Positions 17,759 through 26,679 of a stretch of DNA of 64,000 bases are shown in pieces (the stretch's first letter is position 1; each line of letters starts with the position of its first letter). Where the stretch lies: NCBI GenBank assembly GCA_945893145.1, contig CAMDDZ010000012.1, forward strand, positions 22,581 through 86,580. Direction: 5' to 3'. A program made the translations under genes and the position numbers. The notes under the pieces were generated by a model. That model had not been told where the DNA came from. It worked only from the letters and a program-made list of their open reading frames with translations, and did no database searches. Origin of the DNA: Rhodoplanes serenus (GTDB taxonomy: Bacteria > Pseudomonadota > Alphaproteobacteria > Rhizobiales > Xanthobacteraceae).

Positions 17759-18641
17759 GGCTGAATTGCTGACCACTGACGAAGCCGCCGCTTATTTGCG
17801 GCTCTCCGAGCGCAAGCTTTACGAGCTGGTGGCGAACGGGGCGGTGCCATGCACCAAGGTCACGGGCCGCTGGCTGTTCCCCAAGGCCGCGCTCGACCGC
17901 TGGGTGTCGGCCGGTCTGTCGAAGTCGTCGGTGCTCGTTCAGCCCGCGCCGCCGATCGTCGGCGGCAGCCACGACCCGTTGCTGGAATGGGCGCTGCGCG
18001 AAAGCGGTTCCGCGCTTGCCACTCTGCCGGAAGGCAGCGAAGCGGGCCTGCGGCGGCTGGCACGCGGCGACGTGATGGCGGCGGCGATCCACATGCACCG
18101 CATCGAGGGCGACGATGAAACCGCCAACCCCGATGCAGTCGCGGCAGCACCTGGCCTGCATGATGCGGTGGTTATTGCGTTCGCGCGCCGCGAGCAGGGC
18201 CTGCTGGTGGCGCCGGGCAATCCGCTCAAGCTCTCCGATATCGCTTCGATCGCGGCGCAGCGGGCCCGCATGGCGCTGCGTCCCGCAGGCGCCGGCGCGC
18301 AGCTTCTGCTGGTGGCGCTATTGGCGCGCGCCGGGCTCGTGCTCAGCGCATTGACGACGGTCAAGCCGCCCTGCCCGACCGGCCCCGATGTCGCGCAGGC
18401 GGTGAAGTCGGGCCGCGCCGATTGCGGCATCGCCACCCGAGGCGTGGCGAGCGCAACTGGGCTCGATATCGTGCCGCTGACCTGGGAGCGCTTCGATCTG
18501 GTGCTACGCCAGCGCGATTATTTCATGCCCGGCCCCCAGATGCTGTTCGGCCTGATGCGGCAAACCGCCTTTGCCGAGCGTGCGGCCGAGCTTGGCGGCT
18601 ATGAGATCAAGGACAGCGGGCTGGTCCGCCATCTGAATTGA
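17757..18641 (+). CDS. Transcriptional regulator: excisionase-type HTH fused to PBP-like ligand domain
   Basis: 294 residues from ATG 17757. A TTG three codons upstream is open but lies in the repeat array. Residues 1-50 ([19 protein letters not shown] ... [14 protein letters not shown]) form an HTH_17/excisionase winged helix. From ~69 there is [12 protein letters not shown], the start of a PBP_like domain matching IMGSHDVALD of the MoeA fusion at 675-2666; later landmarks are [32 protein letters not shown] and [15 protein letters not shown]. No signal peptide. It is divergent from tupBCA, so it is a candidate sensor of tungstate/molybdate or of a cofactor intermediate. There is no Shine-Dalgarno-like sequence before the ATG, suggesting a leaderless or weakly translated mRNA. 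Confidence 0.86.
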   Translation: MAELLTTDEAAAYLRLSERKLYELVANGAVPCTKVTGRWLFPKAALDRWVSAGLSKSSVLVQPAPPIVGGSHDPLLEWALRESGSALATLPEGSEAGLRRLARGDVMAAAIHMHRIEGDDETANPDAVAAAPGLHDAVVIAFARREQGLLVAPGNPLKLSDIASIAAQRARMALRPAGAGAQLLLVALLARAGLVLSALTTVKPPCPTGPDVAQAVKSGRADCGIATRGVASATGLDIVPLTWERFDLVLRQRDYFMPGPQMLFGLMRQTAFAERAAELGGYEIKDSGLVRHLN

Positions 18642-18704
18642 GGCAGAACATCCGCCCTCGCGCGACTTGAAAAAGACCGCGCGTGCCGCCATGAGTGGTG
18701 GACT

Positions 18705-18794
18705 GGAGAGGTGGCCGAGTGGCTTAAGGCGCTCGCTTGGAAAGCGTGTATACGGGAAACCGTATCGTGGGTTCGAATCCCACCCTCTCCGCCA
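18705..18794 (+). tRNA. tRNA-Ser (anticodon GGA)
   Basis: 90 nt type II tRNA with encoded CCA. The acceptor stem GGAGAGG pairs with CCTCTCC and the discriminator is G. The anticodon loop TTGGAAA gives GGA. The long variable arm has stem ATACGG/CCGTAT, and the T arm is GTGGG TTCGAAT CCCAC. The anticodon stem CTCGC/GCGTG has one T-T mismatch (positions 28-42). A large TIR-KAP gene begins 39 bp after its 3' end on the same strand. Confidence 0.97.
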
Positions 18795-18833
18795 ACTAGT
18801 CAGCCAGTTTTTGCCATAGACGCGCCGACCAAG

Positions 18834-21800
18834 ATGACACCTACACCGGAAGTGCCCCCACCACCACCGGACCCGGTGGATGCCTTCATTCTCTTCAATG
18901 AGAGAGAGAAAGCCGTCGAGCCGATTGTGCACGAGCTGACCGCGCGCAAGATCAGCACACATTTCTGGCGCCGCGACATCGAACCGGGGACACCATGGGA
19001 GCAGTACGAGCAATCCCGGCTGCAGACCGCCGCCGTGATCCTCGTTTTTCTGGGGAGCCACGGTTGGGGTGATACCCACCGTAAGCTGGCCATTCAGGCT
19101 CGCGAGATCGGCAAACGTCTGATTCCAGTCTTGATTGGCGATCCATCGCCACAGGCGATCGACGACGTCGAGGGAATCTTCCGCACGCTGCGCTATGTCG
19201 ATCTGCGGCAGATGACGGCTTCCGGGATGGACCTGCTGCTACGCAGCATCCGCGGAGAAGCAGAGAACCGTTTCTCCGCCGTGATCCAGCGTCTCGTTGA
19301 CGGAAACGAAGAGGCGCGCGCGAATGTGCTGGAAGATATCGTCCAGGGTCGAATTCCGGATCGTTTGGCACTGGCCGCGCAGCTGCGCGAGGAGATCGAG
19401 AATCGCTATGGCGTTGCCCAGGAACAGCGTTTTGACGCGGCCAAACGCGATCCCAAGAAACTACCCTCGATCCGCTCCTGGATGATGAGCGCACTCATAG
19501 CCGCCGACGCCGAAAACCCTGCGACACGGAAGCTCGTTCTCAATCATGTCTTGGAAAAGTTTGAGCCGGCCCATTACGTGCGGTTCTGGGCCGTCGCCGG
19601 GCTGCTTTACAAGAAGGCCAGCTACCTGAGGGAAGCCCTGGCCAGCGCTTCATCCGACAGTTCTCCCGACGTTAGCACGCTCGCGCAAACCATCGCCAAG
19701 GGAGACTCGCCGGAGCTACACAACCAGCTTCGCTTCAAGCTGCTCTCCACGGATTTCCGCACCGGACCTTGGCCGGTGCTGCGGACCTTGCGTGTACTGC
19801 CGATACCGGCGCTGGCGCAGGATATCTGCGGCTTATTCGCGAAATCCAACGAGGCAACTCCGCTTGCCTACGATGCTCTATTCGCGCTCAGCCATCCCAG
19901 CATGGCGGCGATCGCAGCACCGATCATGCGGGAGCAACTAAGACTCGATGGGGTGATCGATCTGTTAATTACGGTGCTGAGTGGAGCGGACCCCGCAGCG
20001 GTACGAAATTTCTGGGAATTGCTGGCCGCGTTTGGCGTGCCGGAGATGGACGCCGCGCTCAGGGCAGCACGACAGCGGCACCCGGAGGCTACCGAACTCA
20101 TCGGTCGCCTGCGGCAGCGTTTGCAAGCCGGTGCCCCGCGCGCGAGAGAGCCGCAGACCCATGTCGCCGGTTATGCGCCGGAGACGATCGACGTCTCAAA
20201 AGACGACCTAGATATCCGCGAAGACGTGCAAACGCTGACGGCGGTTATGCTGGCCAAGGATGTCGACCCGCCGCTCGCGATTGGGTTGTTCGGTGACTGG
20301 GGCTCGGGGAAGACCTTTTTCATGGAGTCGCTCAAGGCCACGGCTGCGCAGATCGCGCGTCAAACCGTGAAGACGCCTGATTCGAAGTTCTGCGCGCATG
20401 TGGTCCCGATCGAGTTCAACGCTTGGCACTACGCCGACACTAACCTCTGGGCAAGCCTGGCAAGCCATATCCTGGAGAGCCTGTCCGACTACGTCAGTCC
20501 ACAGGCGACAGCCGAACAAAAGCAGACGCGGCTGAACGAACAGCACAAGGTAGCCACGAAGCGAGCGGCCGAGATCGAAGAGGAAACGAAACGGTGCGAA
20601 AAGGAGATCAACGATAAGCAGCAAGAGCTGCAGAAGCTCCAGCATGAGCGGCAGCAAAAGGAACTCACGCTGCACGACTTGGAGCTAGGTGATCTCCAGG
20701 AACTCATGGCCGACGAGCCGGGGCTGAAAGCAAACGTCCAGAGCGCATTGAACGATATAGGGCTCCCGGTAGTCGTCAGCAGCGCGGCCGATCTCACCCA
20801 AGCGGTCGCGGAGGTACGGAGCCTTCGCGGCCGTGTCACCGCGTTGGCGGCGGGGTTATTTCGGGGCGAGAACTGGGTTCTGGCGTTGGCCTTACTTACT
20901 CTTGTTCTCGTGTTTCCTCTTGCAATCGGCTGGTTGATTGCCCTGGTCCAGCCGGACCTGAAGGCGATCGGAGCGATCGTCGGGGAAATTGCGGCCCTCC
21001 TCGTGAGCAGCGCAACGCTGCTCCGACAAGCGGCAAAATATGTGGAAGAACCAATTCGTAAGATCGAGCAAGCCAAGGCGCGTGTGGATGCCCTGCTTGC
21101 AAAGAAACGTAGCGTGCTCAGCCAGGCCGAGATTACTCTGCAAAGCGACCTGTCCTCATTGCAAGCAAAGCAGAATACTGCAGCGGCGAACCTCGTTGAA
21201 GCTACTGCCCAGGTCCAAGAGCTTGAGAAACAGATCGAGATTCTGCTGGATAGCGGAACGCTGGCACGGTTCCTCACCGACCGTAGCGCATCCGATGACT
21301 ACCGCAAGCATCTCGGATTGATCTCGACCATTCGGCGCGATTTCAAGACCCTGACCGAGCGCCTCGTTGCGTCCGGCAAGACTAAGCAAGGAATGCCGGT
21401 GGATCGGATCGTGCTCTATGTTGACGATCTAGACCGCTGCCCCGCCGGGAAGGTGGTCGAGGTGCTGCAGGCGGTGCATCTGCTGCTGGCCTACAAGCTG
21501 TTTGTCGTGGTGGTGGCGGTAGACCCGCGCTGGCTCTCGCACGCCTTGACCGACACGTTCGGAGCGCTTGCCGGGAACCGGAACACAATACCTGACCTGG
21601 ACATGGCGACGCCGCAGAATTACCTTGAGAAGATATTTCAAATTCCGTTCAGCCTCCGGCCTATGACGGAAGCAGGCTACGCGAAGCTCGTGCATCATCT
21701 CTTTGGAGTGGAGCAAGCTGGGAACACAGCGCCTCCGCCTCAAGCGCGTCAAAAGGACGGTCCCGACCAGCCGTCCATACCAACGCCCATCCCTCTGCAA

Positions 21801-22394
21801 CCGCGAAATATCCAAGATGCTCGGACGGATAGCCCAGACAATCGGCCTACTGGCGCCCTTGATCTCACGTCCTCGCCGCCCGACCCGCCGGAGTCGGCGG
21901 CTCAGGAGCTTACGATCCACGACGAGGCGCTGGTCATCCGGCAGGTGGAGGCGGATTTCGCCGCCAAGCTCTTCGCATTTATGCCCACACCACGTGCGAC
22001 GAAGCGATTCACGAATATCTATCGTATGCTGAAAGCACCAATTGCGCCGGAGGAACTCCCCACGTTCGAAGGTACCGAGAACGCGCCAGGGACATTCCAG
22101 GTCCCGATGCTGCTTTTGGCGATCCTGGTCGGAATGCCTCAACAGGCAACGGCTCTGTTCCCGGAAATCCTGCGTCGGGCACGTAACGGTGAGGATCCTA
22201 TGAGAGATCTGGCCACCAGTCTCGGCGAAGGCGCGTCCAACGCGTTCATGGAGAGGATTGCCGATATTGCAGATGCGCCCACATTCCCACGAAGCCTCGA
22301 TGTGTTTTCCTACTGGGGGCCGCGCGTAGCGAGATTTTCTTTCGAGGTTGGGCGGACCACTAAGCCGGGCTACGTTACCTCGGCGAGAAAGTAA
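18834..22394 (+). CDS. TIR domain - KAP-family P-loop NTPase membrane protein (candidate anti-phage effector)
   Basis: 1186 residues from ATG 18834; the open frame runs back through the tRNA and is not coding there. Order: Pro-rich start; TIR-like domain ~13-130 (DAFILFNEREK, TPWEQYEQSR with candidate catalytic Glu59, AAVILVFLGSHGWGD); helical region ~150-450 that could hold HEAT-like repeats; KAP NTPase from ~470 with Walker A GDWGSGKT (487-494) and Walker B VLYVDDLDRC (Asp864/865). Two coiled coils (~560-625, ~740-805) bracket membrane helices at ~682-705 and ~714-735, the insertion typical of KAP proteins such as F-plasmid PifA. TIR domains of defence systems degrade NAD+; KAP proteins include phage-exclusion factors. 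A defence role is inferred. The gene looks richer in A/T than its neighbours, and tRNA-adjacent siting suggests acquisition. Confidence 0.82.
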   Translation: MTPTPEVPPPPPDPVDAFILFNEREKAVEPIVHELTARKISTHFWRRDIEPGTPWEQYEQSRLQTAAVILVFLGSHGWGDTHRKLAIQAREIGKRLIPVLIGDPSPQAIDDVEGIFRTLRYVDLRQMTASGMDLLLRSIRGEAENRFSAVIQRLVDGNEEARANVLEDIVQGRIPDRLALAAQLREEIENRYGVAQEQRFDAAKRDPKKLPSIRSWMMSALIAADAENPATRKLVLNHVLEKFEPAHYVRFWAVAGLLYKKASYLREALASASSDSSPDVSTLAQTIAKGDSPELHNQLRFKLLSTDFRTGPWPVLRTLRVLPIPALAQDICGLFAKSNEATPLAYDALFALSHPSMAAIAAPIMREQLRLDGVIDLLITVLSGADPAAVRNFWELLAAFGVPEMDAALRAARQRHPEATELIGRLRQRLQAGAPRAREPQTHVAGYAPETIDVSKDDLDIREDVQTLTAVMLAKDVDPPLAIGLFGDWGSGKTFFMESLKATAAQIARQTVKTPDSKFCAHVVPIEFNAWHYADTNLWASLASHILESLSDYVSPQATAEQKQTRLNEQHKVATKRAAEIEEETKRCEKEINDKQQELQKLQHERQQKELTLHDLELGDLQELMADEPGLKANVQSALNDIGLPVVVSSAADLTQAVAEVRSLRGRVTALAAGLFRGENWVLALALLTLVLVFPLAIGWLIALVQPDLKAIGAIVGEIAALLVSSATLLRQAAKYVEEPIRKIEQAKARVDALLAKKRSVLSQAEITLQSDLSSLQAKQNTAAANLVEATAQVQELEKQIEILLDSGTLARFLTDRSASDDYRKHLGLISTIRRDFKTLTERLVASGKTKQGMPVDRIVLYVDDLDRCPAGKVVEVLQAVHLLLAYKLFVVVVAVDPRWLSHALTDTFGALAGNRNTIPDLDMATPQNYLEKIFQIPFSLRPMTEAGYAKLVHHLFGVEQAGNTAPPPQARQKDGPDQPSIPTPIPLQPRNIQDARTDSPDNRPTGALDLTSSPPDPPESAAQELTIHDEALVIRQVEADFAAKLFAFMPTPRATKRFTNIYRMLKAPIAPEELPTFEGTENAPGTFQVPMLLLAILVGMPQQATALFPEILRRARNGEDPMRDLATSLGEGASNAFMERIADIADAPTFPRSLDVFSYWGPRVARFSFEVGRTTKPGYVTSARK

Positions 22395-22515
22395 TCATAA
22401 TTTAGAAAAGCCAACCTCGCCGTAGTTTGACAGAGACTGGTTCGCAGCAGACTACATCCACCGCCACCCTGCTTGGCGCTGGCGCGCATCGCAGGGCCAC
22501 CACCGGGAGGAATAC

Positions 22516-23298
22516 GTGCTCGAGCTCTACCACGGCGGGCTGACGACCTGCTCCAAGCAAGTGCGCCACTGCCTGCGTGAGAAGGGACTGGCCTACACGA
22601 GTCGTTATGTGGAGCTGCTGCGCCACGACAACCTGAGCCCCGATTACCTCAAACTCAATCCCAACGGCGTGGTGCCGACGCTCGTGCACGACGGCACGCC
22701 GATCATCAACTCGTTCTGCATCAACGAATATATCGAGGACGCTTTCCCGGAGCGGCCGTTGCGCCCGGCCGATCCCAAGGAGCGCGCGCGGATGCGCTAC
22801 TGGGCCTGGACCGCGGATGAAATCCATCACGAGGTTGCGCGGCTAAGCTACGCGCGCATGTTGCAGCGGGGCATGAGCGACATGAGTCCCGAGGATCAGC
22901 AATTCATGCTCGACTCGACGCCGGTGCCGGAGCGGCGCGATCGCTGGCGCGTCTTGATCAAAGGCGGCCATTCGGACGAGCAGATTGCGGCGGGGCTCGA
23001 CAGCGTGATGTTCGTGTTCGGCCGGATGGACGAGGAATTGGCCGAACGCGGGCCGTGGCTCGCGGGCTCAACGTTCTCGCTCGGCGACATCAACATGCTG
23101 GCGATCGTGCACCGCATCTCGCAGCTTTTCCCGGATCGGCTCGACCGCGCCAAATTCCCGCGCCTGATGGATTGGTGGGACCGCTGCATGGCGCGGCCCG
23201 CCGCGAAACAGGTCTACGCTGACGGCACCGATGAGACGCCGAAGCGTCCGGCCAAGAAGTCGGTTGCGGGAATCCGGGAGTATCGGGTCGGCGCTTAG
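22516..23298 (+). CDS. Glutathione S-transferase family protein
   Basis: 260 residues, GTG start with GGGAGGAA just upstream. The thioredoxin-like N domain is clear: LELYHGGLTTCSKQVRHCL with Ser/Cys at the activation site, and the cis-Pro loop NPNGVVPTLVHDG followed by SFCINEYIEDAFP for the glutathione site. The helical C domain has TFSLGDINMLAIVHR. The tail ~230-260 is basic and longer than average. Substrate is unknown. Its last 4 bases overlap the end of the converging isomerase gene. Confidence 0.88.
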   Translation: MLELYHGGLTTCSKQVRHCLREKGLAYTSRYVELLRHDNLSPDYLKLNPNGVVPTLVHDGTPIINSFCINEYIEDAFPERPLRPADPKERARMRYWAWTADEIHHEVARLSYARMLQRGMSDMSPEDQQFMLDSTPVPERRDRWRVLIKGGHSDEQIAAGLDSVMFVFGRMDEELAERGPWLAGSTFSLGDINMLAIVHRISQLFPDRLDRAKFPRLMDWWDRCMARPAAKQVYADGTDETPKRPAKKSVAGIREYRVGA

Positions 23299-24125
23299 AC
23301 CACGGTCCGGTGCCGCTTCAGGCAAGTCCGCAGCACCTCGTCGGGATCGCGCTTCCACCAGTCCTGCGCCGAGAAGATTTCGACGTCGATCAGGCCCGAG
23401 TAGCCGGTCGCCTCCACCATGGCGCGGATGTGGCGCAGATCGATCACGCCATCGCCCGGCATGCCGCGGTCGAGCAGCAGGTCCTTGGTCGGCACCAGCC
23501 AGTCGCACACGTGATAGGTGATGATGCGCTTGCCGGCGCGCTGGGTCTGGGCGGCCAGGTCCGGGTCCCACCACACGTGATAGACGTCGTAGGCGATGCC
23601 GAGCCCCTCGCCCAATTCGTCGCAAAGATCGGTGGCGTGCGCCAGCGTGTTCACGCAGGCACGGTCGGCGGCGTACATCGGATGCAGTGGCTCAATCGCA
23701 AGCGGCACGCCAGCCGCGCGCGCGTAGGGCAGCAGCGCCGCGAGCCCATCACGCACCTGCGCGTGCGCGCCGCCCAAGTCTTTCGAGCCCTTCGGCAACC
23801 CGCCCGCGATCAGCACCAGGCAACGCGCGCCGATGGCCGCGGCTTCATCGACGGCGCGCTTGTTGTCGTCGAGCACCGTTTGCCGTCCGGCCGCGTCGGC
23901 GGCCGGGAACATGCCGCCCCGGCACAAGCACGACACATCGATCTGGGCATCGCGGATCAGCTTGCCGGCCTTTTGGAGTCCGGCCGCCTGTACGATGTCG
24001 CGCCACGGCGCAATGGCTGAAATTCCGGCACGCGCGCAGCCATCGACCAGTTGCTCGAGCGTCCAGGTTTTCACCGTCGCGGAATTGATCGCCAGCAGCC
24101 TGCTATCGTTCGACAGGTCACGCAT
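23295..24125 (-). CDS. Sugar phosphate isomerase/epimerase family TIM-barrel protein
   Basis: 276 residues of the AP endonuclease 2 / xylose isomerase-like fold. Segments NSATVKTWTLEQLVDGCARAG, PLAIEPLHPMYAADRACVN (metal-binding Glu) , GIAYDVYHVWWDP (Asp/His ligands) and GDGVIDLRHIRAMVE followed by GLIDVEIFS are in the expected order. It probably isomerises or epimerises a sugar or polyol derivative. It overlaps the DUF993 gene by 1 bp and closes a four-gene minus-strand operon with a dehydrogenase and an MFS transporter, so it should act in the same pathway. The substrate is unknown. Confidence 0.86.
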   Translation of the reverse strand: MRDLSNDSRLLAINSATVKTWTLEQLVDGCARAGISAIAPWRDIVQAAGLQKAGKLIRDAQIDVSCLCRGGMFPAADAAGRQTVLDDNKRAVDEAAAIGARCLVLIAGGLPKGSKDLGGAHAQVRDGLAALLPYARAAGVPLAIEPLHPMYAADRACVNTLAHATDLCDELGEGLGIAYDVYHVWWDPDLAAQTQRAGKRIITYHVCDWLVPTKDLLLDRGMPGDGVIDLRHIRAMVEATGYSGLIDVEIFSAQDWWKRDPDEVLRTCLKRHRTVV

Positions 24126-25288
24126 CAGGCGGCGACGCCTCGCACCGCCATCACGGTGCGCATGCGGGCTGCGGCTTTCTCCGGGTCGGCCAGCAGGCTC
24201 GCCGCGTCGGCAAGCCGGAACAGCTCAGCCAGGTGCAGCGTCGAGCGCGCACTCTCCTGCCCGCCCACCATGGTGAAGTGGTTTTGCAGGCCGTTGAGAT
24301 AGGCCATGAACACGACGCCGGTCTTATAGAAGCGCGTCGGCGCCTTAAAGATGTGGCGCGACAGCGGCACCGTCGCCGCAAAGATTTCGTGGAACGTGCT
24401 GCGATCGCCGCGCGTCAGCGCGCCGAGCGCCGCGGCTGCCGCCGGCGCGATCACGTCGAAGATGCCAAGCAGCGCATCGGAATAGCCCTTGTCGTCGCCT
24501 TCGATCAGTTCGGCGTAATTGAAGTCGTCGCCGGTATACATGCGCACGCCCTGCGCCAGCCGGCGGCGCATGACGATCTCCTTGTCCTTGTCGAGCAGCG
24601 AGATTTTCACGCCGTCGACCTTGGTGGCGTTGTCGGCCACCACGTCGAGCGCAACCGCCATGGCGGCGTGATGATCGGCATAGCCCCAGTAACCGGCAAG
24701 CGCGGGGTCGAACATCTCGCCGAGCCAATGGATGATCACCGGCTGCTTCACCTGACCGAGGATGCGGCTATAGACCTTGGCGTAGTCGTCGGGCGAGCGC
24801 GCGGCCTTCACCAGCGCGCGGCTCGCCATCAGCACGATGCGCCCGCCGAGCTTCTCGATCGCGGCGCACTGCTCCTCGTAGGCGCGAATGACGTCATCGA
24901 CGCTGACGCTGGCCGACGGCGCCAGATGATCGGTGCCGGCGCCGTTGCCGAGCAACGCGCCTGGAAAATCCTTGGCCGCATCGATGCTGCGGCGGATCAA
25001 TTCGAGCGAGGTCGGCCAGTCCATGCCCATGCCGCGCTGGGCGGTGTCCATCGCCTCGGCGACGCCCAGACCGAGCGACCAGATATGGCGGCGGAATGCG
25101 ATCGTGGTGTCCCAATCGATGGCCGAATCCACCCAAGGGTCGCGGTCGGCCAGCGGATCGGCGACCACGTGCGCCGCCGCATAAGCAATGCGGTTGAACG
25201 GCGGCTGGGCTGCCGGAAATTTCTTCGCGGGTTTGGTGGTGTAGGCCGCGAGCTGGCCACCAGCGGTGGGGAGATTGAGCGTTGGCAA
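24125..25288 (-). CDS. DUF993 family protein (dihydrodipicolinate synthase-like)
   Basis: 387 residues. The N-terminal RIAYAAAHVVADPLAD, RRHIWSLGLGVAEAMDTAQRG and LLGNGAGTDHLAP match DUF993, a family with a DapA-type TIM barrel. GGRIVLMASRALVKAAR and VIIHWLGEMFDPAL continue the barrel. Proteins of this family usually sit next to Gfo/Idh/MocA dehydrogenases and xylose-isomerase-like proteins, as here, and are suspected aldolase/retro-aldol enzymes in sugar catabolism. Its own catalytic Lys is not certain from sequence alone. Confidence 0.85.
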   Translation of the reverse strand: MPTLNLPTAGGQLAAYTTKPAKKFPAAQPPFNRIAYAAAHVVADPLADRDPWVDSAIDWDTTIAFRRHIWSLGLGVAEAMDTAQRGMGMDWPTSLELIRRSIDAAKDFPGALLGNGAGTDHLAPSASVSVDDVIRAYEEQCAAIEKLGGRIVLMASRALVKAARSPDDYAKVYSRILGQVKQPVIIHWLGEMFDPALAGYWGYADHHAAMAVALDVVADNATKVDGVKISLLDKDKEIVMRRRLAQGVRMYTGDDFNYAELIEGDDKGYSDALLGIFDVIAPAAAAALGALTRGDRSTFHEIFAATVPLSRHIFKAPTRFYKTGVVFMAYLNGLQNHFTMVGGQESARSTLHLAELFRLADAASLLADPEKAAARMRTVMAVRGVAA

Positions 25289-25352
25289 GACAGCACCTCG
25301 CGATCAGCGCTTGAAGCAGAGTCCGTTGGCCTCGTGATTGGCGACATCCATA

Positions 25353-26648
25353 TTACACATCTTCGGCGCGACGCGGCGGAATGGCTGCGAGCGCGGCGAT
25401 CACGCCCAGGCCCGCAAGCGCCGACAAACAGTGCAGCGAAACCGTGTAGGTGCCGGTCCAGTCGTACAGCACACCGGACAACAGCGGTCCGGCCGCCTGC
25501 GCCAGCACCTGCGCCGAGAGCGCATAGCCGCGGATGGCGCCATAGTTCGTCCGCCCGAAATACTGAGCCCACGCGACCGGCGTCAGCGTCAGCATGGCAC
25601 CGTTTCCCAGACCGAACAGGCCGGCGGCGACAAAGCTGTCCTGGGCCGAGGCAACGCCCGGCAGCATCAGCGTGCCCGCCAGCATGAACGCAGCCGCAAC
25701 CGCCAGTGGGAAACGATAGGGCAGCCGTCCTGGGATGAATCCGCACGCGGCCGTCCCCAGCATCGACATCAACGAGAAGCCGCTGACGACGAACGCCGCC
25801 ATGGTCGGATCAAGGCCGCGCCCGATCAGGTGCGACGCCTGATGCAGGCTGACGCCGGCCTGCACCGGGTAGACCATCATGGTGTAGAGCATCAGAAGCC
25901 AGAACGCCGGCGTGCGGATCGCCTGACTGCGCGAAAAGCGCGGCTCGATCGCAGGAGCGGCAGCGATATCGCCGGAAGCCGCAAGCGCAACACGATCGGG
26001 CTCGAGCCCCATGTCCTCCGGCCGGCGCACCAGGAACAGCCAGACCGGTACGAAGCCCACGAACAGCACGACCAAGCCGAGCGCGAGCCAACCGGCGCGC
26101 CAGCCATCGTGCAGCATGGCGAATTGCGCGATCAGCGGCATCGCCACAAGCCCGAACATCTGCGCCAGGTTGACGACCGAGGCCGCGACGGTCCGGCGCG
26201 CCACGAACCAGTTGTTCAGCGCGCCGTAGATGCCGAGCTCGAACGGGCCCGCCCAATTCATCCGCGCGATGCAGAACAGCAGATAGAACACCAAAAGCGA
26301 CGGCGTCAGCGACAGCAGCAGCAACGCCACGCCGTTCACCAGAATCGCGACGCACAGCACCAGCCGCGAGCCGCGGCGGTCGAGCAGCGGCCCGATCAGC
26401 GGCGAGACCATCGCGGCCAGCAGACCGCCGAGCGAAACCGCACCGGACAGTGCGGTGCGCGACCAGCCGAACTCGCGTGTCAGCGGCTCGACGAACACCG
26501 ACAAGGTTGCGACCGCAGGCCCCTGGCGTGCGAACCCGGCGCAGCACAAGCACGCCAGCACGACCCACCCGTAATAGATCGGCAGCGCCGCCGCGACCGC
26601 GCGCGGCAGCGACTGTCCGGCCGGCACCCTGCCTTGGGTCTCGTTCAC
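25353..26648 (-). CDS. MFS transporter
   Basis: 431 residues with GTG start and 12 predicted membrane helices. FGWSRTALSGAVSLGGLLAAMVS and the loop 2-3 region GPLLDRRGSRLVL carry the usual MFS D-R-x-G-x-R motif. A central cytosolic loop (RRPEDMGLEPD ... SRSQAIRTPAFW) separates the two halves, a form seen in monocarboxylate/oxalate-type MFS members. It lies within the isomerase-DUF993-dehydrogenase operon and likely imports that pathway's substrate. Inner membrane location. Confidence 0.88.
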   Translation of the reverse strand: MNETQGRVPAGQSLPRAVAAALPIYYGWVVLACLCCAGFARQGPAVATLSVFVEPLTREFGWSRTALSGAVSLGGLLAAMVSPLIGPLLDRRGSRLVLCVAILVNGVALLLLSLTPSLLVFYLLFCIARMNWAGPFELGIYGALNNWFVARRTVAASVVNLAQMFGLVAMPLIAQFAMLHDGWRAGWLALGLVVLFVGFVPVWLFLVRRPEDMGLEPDRVALAASGDIAAAPAIEPRFSRSQAIRTPAFWLLMLYTMMVYPVQAGVSLHQASHLIGRGLDPTMAAFVVSGFSLMSMLGTAACGFIPGRLPYRFPLAVAAAFMLAGTLMLPGVASAQDSFVAAGLFGLGNGAMLTLTPVAWAQYFGRTNYGAIRGYALSAQVLAQAAGPLLSGVLYDWTGTYTVSLHCLSALAGLGVIAALAAIPPRRAEDV

Positions 26649-26679
26649 GGCTTCAAGCGGGCGACAGGCCGCGCGGCCG

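Noticed and set aside
16264..17850. A 528-codon minus-strand frame joining tupC with sequence beyond it
   Set aside because: Only the first 242 codons (16264-16992) are TupC; the rest is an out-of-frame reading of tupB, which has its own intact protein.
18711..18833. Coding extension of the TIR-KAP gene through the tRNA
   Set aside because: It would translate the tRNA-Ser gene; the first ATG beyond the tRNA (18834) begins a sensible protein.
22395..22515. Possible attR copy of the tRNA-Ser 3' end after the TIR-KAP gene
   Set aside because: Only a 7-8 base match (CCACCCT) to the tRNA end was found, which is within chance, and no integrase gene is present.
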